From positions 1 to 11,706 of the forward strand of contig QUTJ01031431.1 in assembly GCA_003573635.1 (NCBI GenBank): a DNA stretch of 11,706 nt. The letters run 5' to 3'. The stretch is from Goniomonas avonlea (taxonomy: Eukaryota > Cryptophyceae > Goniomonadida > Goniomonadaceae). This document shows, in pieces, positions 1 through 7,009 of the stretch (position 1 is the stretch's first letter; each line of letters starts with the position of its first letter). Under the pieces are notes generated by a model that saw nothing but the letters and a program-made list of their open reading frames with translations, did not search any database and was not told where the DNA came from. The translations under genes were made by a program, and so were the position numbers.

Positions 1-99
1 AGTGAGTGAGTGAGTGAGTGAGGTGAGTGAGTGAGTGAGTGAGTGAGGTGAGTGAGTGAGTGAGTGAGCGAGCGAGCGAGCGAGCGAGCGAGCGAGCAG
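1..99. repeat. GAGT then GAGC tetranucleotide microsatellite
   Basis: Nearly pure tandem GAGT (AGTG) units run from the left edge to about position 67. They then switch abruptly to GAGC units, which continue to about 96. The GAGT part is broken by an inserted G (GAGGTGAG) near 22 and again near 47, so there is a 25-bp higher-order period over the 4-bp unit. The array is cut by the window edge, so its full length is unknown. No coding role is visible. Confidence 0.95.
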
Positions 100-723
100 T
101 CCACGGTGCCTGTCACACTCCTCTAAATTGCCAGCGCCACACTCCATTTGCCTGCGGCTCCCCTCTGTCGCTCTCGTGCACCCCCGCCACTCGTCTCGCA
201 GCGTCGCCAGTTTGGCAAGAAAAGCACACCTAGCGAGAGTAACAACGGACAGCAGAGCAACGCGAAGAGCAGGAAGGGCAAGATTGTCAACTGGAGTAGC
301 AAACGGTGCCCCAAAGCAGTAAATAAAAACCAGGCCTTTCTCATCCACGGCGACCTGCGACATGGGAAAACCCGAGTTATATCCACTCATTGACTGTTTT
401 TGGCGTCACAAAACTTCGTTGAGAGTCAATAGAGGCAGAACGCTGACTGAATGACCGGAGACACACAGGTACCTGACGGATTACGCCACCTTCCGCGTTC
501 GTTCGCTCTGTTACAATCCTGATCGCAGTTTGCACATCTAGCCAACCTGCAGGAGATGAATCAGGAGCAGCGTGGAACTGGGCAACGAACTACACTTAGT
601 TGCATGGTGGACACTTTGCACGCAATAATGTACAAGAAGTGGGGCAGCGGAACCGACGAAATCAAGATTATAGTACGAGGCCTGATCAGGTTTTTCGTTG
701 ATGAGAAAAAACACTGGCCGACG

Positions 724-758
724 CGTCAGATCAGTCAAAATATTTGATTGATCTGACG
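724..758. repeat. Near-perfect 16-bp inverted repeat with 3-nt loop
   Basis: The left arm at 724-739 (CGTCAGATCAGTCAAA) pairs with the right arm at 743-758 (TTTGATTGATCTGACG). There is one mismatch, and a loop of three bases (ATA). The stem could form a hairpin in RNA or a small cruciform in DNA. No gene is recognised next to it and there is no U-tract immediately after it, so it has no clear terminator role. Confidence 0.8.
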
Positions 759-1689
759 ATTTGGGGCCAGATTTTCTGAGTGAGCCAGTCAGTTCTTTGT
801 TGCACCACCCCACTGCAAAAAAGGCAACCAGATTGGTCTGTAGCCCACGTTCTCTGTTCAAAGTAGCCATCACCTTGTTGGTTCTGCAATGCGGTGTGGT
901 CCATCGTGGGAATCGAGAACAGAATAAATCTGCGAGAAGGATCATTTAGTGCCAGACGCAGGAGCTAGGAAGCTTGATGCCCGTCTGGACGGGGACCACT
1001 GCACTGCGCTCGCGATGCTGCAGCTCTCGCCGCCACCAACCGCCGTCAGGGGTGGCGGGGGTCCTGGGTGGTGGGGGCTTTCTTTGGTCATCTGCCGCCC
1101 CTCCCTTTGCATTACATCACCTCGCGCATCAGAGCAGAGCATGTGAACGCCGCATGAGTCCAAGGAGACACAGACAGTGCACCACGTGCCGTACACACAG
1201 GGCAACCCACCCCACAGTGACGGTACGCAGCTCTCGCATCCAATCCATGTTGCCAGTCCCGACAGCTAGAGGTACGACTGCTGGCAGGTACGGGAGGAGT
1301 GAGGCGACCACGTCCAAGGACTCTCGCGCACAGCCTGCGAATGGGTCGGTTGGTGCACCTCTGTTCCAACGTAAGAGAGAGCCATTGGGTTCCGGACACC
1401 AGAATAGGCTCGGATCCCAAGCAGACGAGGGTTGGGCTCAGGATAGTGGAGAGGGAAGGATTGTGGGAGGAAGGAACAGAAACAGGGAAACAGTTCAAAG
1501 ACAGAGACGACTGGAAAACTGAGGAGTCTCGTGGTGAAAACCTCGCGACGTGTTGGAAATTTTCCGCCTGAACACTCCTCGGGAAGTGTCTCTACGAGAA
1601 CAGTCTGGCTTCACATGGCTTTGACCTTTTTGTGCCCACCTTCCCAGGGTGTGCGAACTGTTGCACTGTTGAGTGTAGGTGCTGCGCTC

Positions 1690-1722
1690 TCCTCTCTGTC
1701 CGTCTCTGTCTCTGTCTCTCAG
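1690..1722. repeat. Degenerate TCTCTG/TCTGTC simple repeat
   Basis: A pyrimidine-rich run of TCTG/TCTC units is followed by CAGG on the plus strand. It resembles a polypyrimidine tract plus 3' splice site, but no exon follows that I can support. It is most likely a decayed microsatellite. Confidence 0.6.
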
Positions 1723-1819
1723 GCACCGTTCAGAGCCTAGTAGAGCTTAGCCTAGAATCGGGACTGGGCTGATGGGGATTGGGAGGAGAAAGCCTTACTC
1801 GGACAGGATAGACTGGCGG

Positions 1820-2908
1820 TCATCTAACCAGAAATAACTGTCGGTGGAGCCCAAAGTGTGAGTGAGTGAGTGAGGGAGTCAAACAAGACATACAAAGAGA
1901 AGAGGGGGATAAAAACGATGGAAGACCTGTACCTATTGGGCATTCGCCTGGAACATCTGCAAGACTGAGCAGCGGACTGAAGATGTCATCGGGAACTGCA
2001 TCGGAAGGCGCACGAGGAGTGTTCACCGCATGAACACGCGCATCCCCCCCAGGGAGAAGCTCCCCTGAACAAGAATCCTGTAATATCTCCCTGTAACACA
2101 ATTTAACGCCAGGAAAGTGACACGCAAACACTACCAGGCCTCGGCACTGACCACAAGGTCTTGTGACTTCGACTGTGCGTGGGCTCGGGCAAGCTGAGCA
2201 AACATCGGGCCCGTCAGAAACGTGAACCGGCGCTCCGCGGCAGCTGTGTGGAATAAGTAATAGAAATGGTCCGACTGGCCGACCTATGTCAAGAGCTGTT
2301 GCTTGCCCAACTGCAATCGCCGAGTGGACTTTCAGCATCACACCCTCGATCGAGTTGTCACGGAGCAGAACGTGGAGATCCAGACAGCTCTTTACCGCGT
2401 GTTGTGCCGCTGTACGTTGGCCTTCATCATGTTCAAATAAAACCTGTGACGCGTGATGAGAAGAAGTCTTGGTGCACCCAGCAACCTACCAAGAGAGCAT
2501 CTCCGGCAAAGCACTCCACCGTTCCACCATGTCGGTGCACGGACGCTACAATCTGCCCGAACAAACGATGAACAATAATTGTGAAGCGCTCTATTCCTCC
2601 TTCACAGCTTGCAAATGTCTCCATTAAGGTGGTGAAGCTGGATATATCCAGAAGAAGCATTGCTCCCTCACGCAAGTGAAGAGCGTCTGGCTCAGAATTG
2701 CGCTCATACCAATCCACAAGCCTGATATCGTGTCATTGGTGACCATAAGCAGTTCTGACAACCTTTGAGGTGTAAACGTTCCAAACTCTCGCAGCAACGA
2801 ATCAGAGTCCAGTGGTTCAAACTTGTGAATCCCCAGAGCACCCATGAGCGCAAGGACCTGTTGCGATTCTTCGCGACAATGCACAGCAGGCACAACAGGC
2901 GACTCCAT
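1820..2908 (-). CDS. Soluble adenylyl cyclase-like protein (single class III cyclase domain, C1 type)
   Basis: Class III cyclases make a cyclic nucleotide from ATP or GTP using two metal-binding Asp residues. Model on the minus strand: exons 2908-2763, 2721-2490, 2443-2284, 2243-2135 and 2090-about 1820, with GT-AG introns of 41, 46, 40 and 44 nt and phases that fit. The ATG has a strong context (A at -3, G at +4). Residues about 40-60 look like the lead-in helix of sAC-type domains. LLLDISSFT (71-79) and FAGDALL (120-126) carry the metal Asp residues D74 and D123. RFTFLTGP (185-192) and VVSAEAW (210-216) match the later part of the ADCY10 C1 domain. Cys119 sits where human sAC has Lys95. There is no N-x(3)-R transition-state pair, so by family logic the domain needs a C2 partner, and none was found. 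The 3' end is uncertain: the unspliced frame stops at 1820 (about 305 residues), but a donor at 1932 (GTACAG) may lead to further exons. Confidence 0.82.
1858..1874. repeat. Short GTGA microsatellite in the cyclase 3' region
   Basis: Four tandem GTGA units use the same motif as the array at the left edge. They lie in the last part of the cyclase gene, either in the unspliced tail of exon 5 or in a possible intron starting at 1932. If the tail is translated as read, the repeat encodes an LTPSLTHS-like segment. Confidence 0.85.
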
Positions 2909-4557
2909 GATGGGGGGCCCGTTGCAAGAGGAACAAAAAGTATTTTGTGGAACCACCCACACGCGCCACCATTCTGCGGGATTCGGCCACCTTGGAGATG
3001 CAGATGAGATCACATGAGTTGCAACTTAGACAATTCGAATACATGAAATCTGAGTTGCGGCGAGCGAGATTTTCCGACGTGATAGATTGCAACTGTTGTG
3101 TCAGTCTTGGGTAACACTGTTTTCAAACAAGTTCATGGGACGGGCAACGGTAGACTAACGACTCTGTGCAATAGGGTGTTTACGCAAGTGTCAAATTTGC
3201 TGTACTTGTAGCAAATATACTTGTAGCAGACGACCTTGAAGTCAAATTGACACACTCCACACGTCCGCAGTCCGCTACACGTGTACAAGTGTACAACAAA
3301 CGTACTTGTGTCGGCAAAGTCAAATTTACGGTTCTCACGCATACGGGGATAAGGTTGGAATTTGAAGATCAGGATCGGCGAAGCGATGCAGCGCCCTGCG
3401 GAGGACGCAAACATGGTTGACGTGGCGTTACCTGAGTACAAAAGTGTGATCACTGAAAATAAAAGATGATCAAATTGCAATGGTGAGTCGGGGTGCAAGC
3501 TCTGTTTTTTTTTGGCGGTCACGATGCTGTGTTTTTCATTGCTGTGGGAGCTCTGTCGTTGAAGCAAAAGCTCACCGTGGCGAGCAAAGATGCTAAAGCC
3601 TGAATTGCAAGCTGCAACGCTCAGGCTGATCCTTGCTTGGATTCATTTCGATGTAATTTTTGGNTTTCACTGAGACTGAAGCATTCGCGCAGTTTGGGTC
3701 CAAGCAGCATCATGCGATTGGCTCTATTGTCCCATCTGGACATGTAGGTCCCGAGTTCAAACGCCAGAACAGTGCATTTGCAATTGCAATGTTATAACAA
3801 TAATAATAACAACTTTCATTTGCGAACCTATGCCCATTTCATCAGCATTGTGACTTTGGCTTGCATTTACGACAGACAAAATTGCCGACATGTCGAAAAA
3901 CAATTTATTGTTTTTGCGTCCTGCACTTGCGCTGTCTTCCTTTCCGGGTATTCCCCCATTCGTGTAATTCAATCTTAAAGCCTCTGCATATCCCTGGCAC
4001 ACGTGGTCTTTCCAGGAGCTCCGTCGCGCTCTTCCAGCAGGCATTTTTCAGGACGCTACTCAGCTTCGCTAATGGAATAAGCTGTAGGTGTAGGAGCCGT
4101 AAAGTTGCACGCGCTCAGCGGTTCCCTCTGTGTCAACCAAAGATCCGCGGCCGCAACGTCCGCTTGTGGAGGCAAGGAGCGTGGCGTTTGAGAAAACTTC
4201 ATGAAACGCCAACCAACTTCTTCAACGGCCGAATTTGTTGCTAAATTTGTGGTCAGTTATCCGTTAGTCTCGCTACAACCGAAGTGAAGATACTTCATTA
4301 AACCGCTAAAATCACTATTTTTAACCAATTTTGGTTGCTGTGTAAGCAGATTCTATGTCAGGTGCGGGTGTTGGTTCCGATCTGGTTCCCTTGCTGCTTC
4401 AAGATATGGAGATTCACTCAAGAGGCTACAGCCTAGAGACAAATTTTCGTTAAACCGCAACAAATTTTGATTCTGGGCCCGATTTTGAACTCCAATTGTA
4501 CAATAGGTCCAACCGCAGCCTGCGGTGTACCGAAACGGCGCTCCCAAGACTCCCAAC
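2909..4557. other. Divergent intergenic region between the cyclase and the SP-rich gene
   Basis: About 1.65 kb separates the minus-strand cyclase start from the plus-strand start at 4558, so it should contain both promoters. I see no canonical TATA box at a convincing distance from either start. It contains an undetermined base (N) at 3664, short direct repeats around 3200, GTCAAATT three times between 3190 and 3330, and an AT-rich part around 4240-4500. Two longer open frames on the minus strand (3133-3567 and 3757-4044) have no recognisable domain; unannotated small exons cannot be excluded. Confidence 0.5.
3203..3228. repeat. Two 11-bp direct repeats (TACTTGTAGCA)
   Basis: TACTTGTAGCA occurs at 3203-3213 and 3218-3228, a 15-bp period. 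GTCAAATT motifs nearby (around 3190, 3240 and 3319) and an ACACGTGT palindrome near 3280 make this a locally repetitive patch upstream of the cyclase gene. Function is unknown. Confidence 0.75.
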
Positions 4558-5571
4558 ATGGTCGTCATGACAGCACCACCCTCGCTTGGCCCGGGCAAGC
4601 CACGGGGAGTAAGACCGACGTTGTGGGCGCTTGCGAATCAAAGTGGACGTTTGCAGCTTGCCTCTCCTTCTGCGTCTGCCAGTCCAGGTTCACCATTAGC
4701 AGCACAGTGGGAGCAGCTGTCCATGTCGCCTCGCTCGCCCGGGCCGTGTGTCCCTCGTTCTCCAGGCCCTGACTTCTTTCTCAATACCCTTGAAATGGTA
4801 TCAGAACGGAGCGCGAAATGCTTCGACCCGAAACTCGACCAGCCACTGATGCCTTTTGCTCACGGCGAAACCGCAATCATGACGCCCTCCCCACGCTTCG
4901 AGGAGGCCGAGCGGAAGTCGAGGTCTGCTCTTTCAACCCCAGTCAGGAATCCATCATCATTGCCGTCGCCAACGATGATGACAACACCGGTGTTATTCCA
5001 GGAGGAGCCTCTCTGGGCGTCCTGGTTTCAAGCTCCAGAAGCGCCTGCAGCGCGAGATGGCAGTGACACCTGGGACGACAACCAAGCCCTCGCCGCAGCT
5101 GTCCTGGCCCCCGTTGAGCCGTACCCTCAAGTGGATCAACAAAACGTTATTGAATGGCTTCGGTTACACCCAAACTTGCAGCAGGGCCTGTCCCCGCTTC
5201 CCTCTCCCTCCGGATCTGCTCGCACATGCACTGGCACAACGACCTCGAAGACACCTCTGCACCCCGCAAGTACACCGCTGAGCACACCTCGTGCCGCACA
5301 AACCAAAAATCTTGATTTGGTCAGACTGGATCGTCTTCAGGCAGAGGCCTCACAACTGTTGGAGTCCCTTCAACTCCCTTCATGCCCGGGCCCTGCTCAG
5401 GCTGGTCCAGCAATGATCGATACGACATACAAGTTGGAGCCAAACTCGGAGTCCACTGGCAAGCGAACTGGCTCAAAGAATCGCAATCACAAGACCAAAG
5501 ACGAGACTACTCGTGTCCTGGAACGTGTCTGCAGTGAATTGAGGCGCTCCTTCCGGCATGATTATATATAA
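4558..5571 (+). CDS. Ser/Pro-rich, probably disordered protein with many SP/TP sites
   Basis: I do not recognise this family. The frame is open for 337 codons from an ATG in good context (A at -3, G at +4) to TAA at 5569-5571. A second ATG lies three codons later. The protein is rich in Ser, Pro, Thr and Ala and has about 16 Ser-Pro or Thr-Pro dipeptides in clusters (for example ASPGSPL, MSPRSPGP, MTPSPR, STPVR, STPLSTPR), the pattern of proline-directed kinase substrates. More ordered islands are a Trp/acidic stretch (GSDTWDDNQ, then VIEWLRLHPN) and a short leucine-rich amphipathic segment (LDRLQAEASQLLESL). The C-terminus is basic (GKRTGSKNRNHKTK, then LRRSF), so nuclear location is possible. 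No intron is needed, unlike its intron-rich neighbours. A cell-cycle or transcription-related role is only a guess. Confidence 0.6.
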   Translation: MVVMTAPPSLGPGKPRGVRPTLWALANQSGRLQLASPSASASPGSPLAAQWEQLSMSPRSPGPCVPRSPGPDFFLNTLEMVSERSAKCFDPKLDQPLMPFAHGETAIMTPSPRFEEAERKSRSALSTPVRNPSSLPSPTMMTTPVLFQEEPLWASWFQAPEAPAARDGSDTWDDNQALAAAVLAPVEPYPQVDQQNVIEWLRLHPNLQQGLSPLPSPSGSARTCTGTTTSKTPLHPASTPLSTPRAAQTKNLDLVRLDRLQAEASQLLESLQLPSCPGPAQAGPAMIDTTYKLEPNSESTGKRTGSKNRNHKTKDETTRVLERVCSELRRSFRHDYI

Positions 5572-5576
5572 AAAAA
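5563..5576 (+). promoter_or_regulatory. TATA-like run overlapping the stop codon of the SP-rich gene
   Basis: TATATATAAAAAA includes the TAA stop of the upstream gene and lies about 43-56 bp before the CACCATGG start at 5619. The spacing fits a TATA box with a short 5' leader for the downstream gene. The same AT run could instead act in 3'-end formation of the upstream gene. This is inference from motif and spacing only. Confidence 0.4.
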
Positions 5577-5618
5577 TTATTACGTGTCATCAATCGAAAT
5601 CGTCAATCGCTCCTCACC

Positions 5619-5938
5619 ATGGCTTCAGCCATATTGAACTCCAACTTTAATTTGCTCAATGACGATCAGTTCGTGGCCCAGGTCAGTACATTTCATTGCT
5701 GGCGAATGTGTCGCAGCCAGGTAACGACAGCAGCAGAGGCTCCTGGAAACTCTCCCGAAATTCTGGAGGGATTTGCGATGGAGTTGACGTCCGTTCGTGC
5801 AGATGGGTCATCCGTCCGCAAACACTCCTCAACTGCCATCTCTGCATGGCGGATCTGCCAAAAACGACGTCAAGCCAGTGGGTGCAACAAGCAATATTCA
5901 TTTACAACAAGCAATATTCATACAGAATCTCAGGCTAA
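5619..5938 (+). CDS. Small hypothetical two-exon gene
   Basis: I do not recognise this protein. The ATG at 5619 sits in an ideal Kozak context (CACCATGG). Exon 1 (5619-5681) encodes 21 residues ending at CAG, followed by a GTCAGT donor. An acceptor at 5716 (TGTCGCAG) gives a 35-nt intron and exon 2 (5717-5938), for about 94 residues, with a protein-like core (RSCRWVIRP, then NCHLCMADLP with a CxxC pair). An alternative acceptor four bases later (5720) gives another frame, which runs open to about 6041, so the choice is not certain. A 20-bp tandem duplication at 5885-5921 lies just before the stop and changes the frame; the single-copy version would read on to 6219. It could therefore be a disrupted or alternatively spliced gene. 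Confidence 0.4.
5885..5921. repeat. Tandem duplication, 17-bp identical units at 20-bp period
   Basis: CAACAAGCAATATTCAT occurs at 5885-5901 and again at 5905-5921. The 20-bp period is not a multiple of three, so the two copies are read in different frames (QQAIFI, then NKQYSY) in the small gene starting at 5619. Confidence 0.9.
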
Positions 5939-6284
5939 TCTCAGGTTGTTCAGGCTCCGTCCCCAAAGCCGCCCTCAAGCCGCTCCAAAACCACCCAACA
6001 CGCCCCAACACCATGACACATGTACACGCGGGGCAACTTGAAGTAGCGTACCAGCTCGCCAAGGTCGGTGTCCGCGAGCCTCAGCCCACGTATTCGATCT
6101 TGATCTTCCACAGACAGGAATACCTGGAGAGGCTTAGGATCGGAGCAAAAAAAGATTGGAGCCGATTCTTGTGGATAACAGTCAGAAAAGAGTGTGGGAT
6201 GGGAGCTGACGGGCAGTGACGGGCAGACAGGCAGAGTCTCAGAGACGACTCGCTGCACCCCGCACACTTGCTAAATGTCAATGT

Positions 6285-6433
6285 GTGGAGAGTGAGCGGT
6301 ACACCCCATACTCCGAGTCCCTATGGATGTGAAGGCCTGTGGCGCGTGGAGTGAGCGCCCACGACACCCCATACTTGCTGCGCCCCGCGCTGGTCATCAC
6401 GCACTGGCAGCTATGGATGCCAAGGTCTGTGGC
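6285..6433. repeat. Degenerate direct duplication
   Basis: Two copies share ordered blocks: GTGGAG(AG)TGAGCG, then ACACCCCATACT (6301-6312 and 6364-6375), then CTATGGATG..AAGG.CTGTGGC (6321-6343 and 6411-6433). The second copy has an extra insert of about 30 bp between the last two blocks. This looks like an old tandem duplication in non-coding DNA. Confidence 0.7.
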
Positions 6434-6764
6434 CATCCTTGCTGTCCGCCACTCCGTACACTCCACACACACCACGCACTGGGCGACACGAGGTGAGTTA
6501 GACCGTGGCGTTTGTGGTGAACGGGGGAGGGGGTCACACCGCGCACACCATCCTGGGAAAGAGAGAGACGCCCTGGAAAATCGGCACGCCCCCGGACCTG
6601 CCCAGTGTTGTTCGTCTCTCTGTCTCTGCCTGTCTTTACCGTAGTCGATTGTGACACCGTTGTAGTTGCTGACACTCTCTCACACACTCTCTCACACAAT
6701 TAGTACTTTTTGTGTGAGCGGAAAATCTTGTACACATGTGCCGATTCGCACACTCAACTTGAGC

Positions 6765-6785
6765 TTTTTTTTTTTGATGAATAAA
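6765..6785 (+). terminator. Poly-T run followed by AATAAA, possible polyadenylation signal
   Basis: A run of about ten T residues is followed by GATGAATAAA, with the AATAAA hexamer at 6780-6785 on the plus strand. It could serve a plus-strand transcript from the 5.6-6.2 kb region. No gene is firmly tied to it, and single hexamers are common by chance. Confidence 0.2.
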
Positions 6786-7009
6786 GGCAAGGATCGGATT
6801 CATACCAGCCACCCTCGTTCATGCTTTACCGATTCTAAACTTGATGTTTCAAGACAGGTTGGCTGCACAGTTTTGTAATCATGTTTGTGTTTGGTCGATA
6901 AGATCGATCGAGAGAAGATATCAATGATGAATCCAAATTGAAGATGAAGGTGATCACGTTCGTCTTGGCGATATTCAAGACTCCCTCGCGCAGCGTGTGT
7001 GTGTCTCAC

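Larger units (their letters stand above)
100..1819. other. Stretch without a recognisable gene
   Basis: About 1.7 kb lies between the microsatellite and the 3' end of the cyclase gene. It has short open frames on both strands, but none shows a family motif, a convincing start with splice-consistent continuation, or codon regularity. Two segments are mildly protein-like on the plus strand: a Lys/Ser/Asn-rich frame ending near 393, and a short frame at 556-747. Neither could be extended through splice sites. I searched the minus strand for a second cyclase domain or for downstream sAC parts (P-loop ATPase, TPR) and found none. Confidence 0.5.
5939..7009. other. Stretch without a recognisable gene between two transcription units
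   Basis: About 1.07 kb lies between the small plus-strand gene and the last recognised exon of the minus-strand nucleotidyltransferase. The 5' part keeps an open plus-strand frame to 6219 (segments such as QEYLERLRIG) that could belong to the upstream gene. The middle has a degenerate duplication (6285-6433) and short CTCTCACACA and TCTCTG simple repeats (about 6600-6700). The right part (about 6800-7009) probably contains the unresolved last coding exon and 3' UTR of the nucleotidyltransferase gene. Confidence 0.5.

Noticed and set aside
1-99. CRISPR-like repeat array
   Set aside because: A 4-bp unit without spacers, so it is a microsatellite.
148-393. Lys/Ser/Asn-rich plus-strand frame after a CGCAG acceptor-like site
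   Set aside because: It could be a terminal exon, but there is no upstream exon in the window and the composition is low-complexity.
556-747. 63-codon plus-strand frame starting at ATG
   Set aside because: Weakly protein-like, but it runs into the hairpin and stops. No homology or splice support.
974-1522. 182-codon plus-strand frame
   Set aside because: Arg-, Ser- and Pro-rich composition typical of chance frames in GC-rich DNA; no motif or splice logic.
3133-3567. 144-codon minus-strand open frame upstream of the cyclase
   Set aside because: No recognisable domain, no good ATG context, and part of it is the translation of the local direct repeats (YKYICYKY). It may be chance.
3757-4044. 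95-codon minus-strand open frame
   Set aside because: Some protein-like stretches, but no family motif and no splice partner that extends it. Left unannotated.
4323-4336. AACCAA/TTGGTT small palindrome
   Set aside because: Six-base arms in AT-rich DNA are expected by chance.
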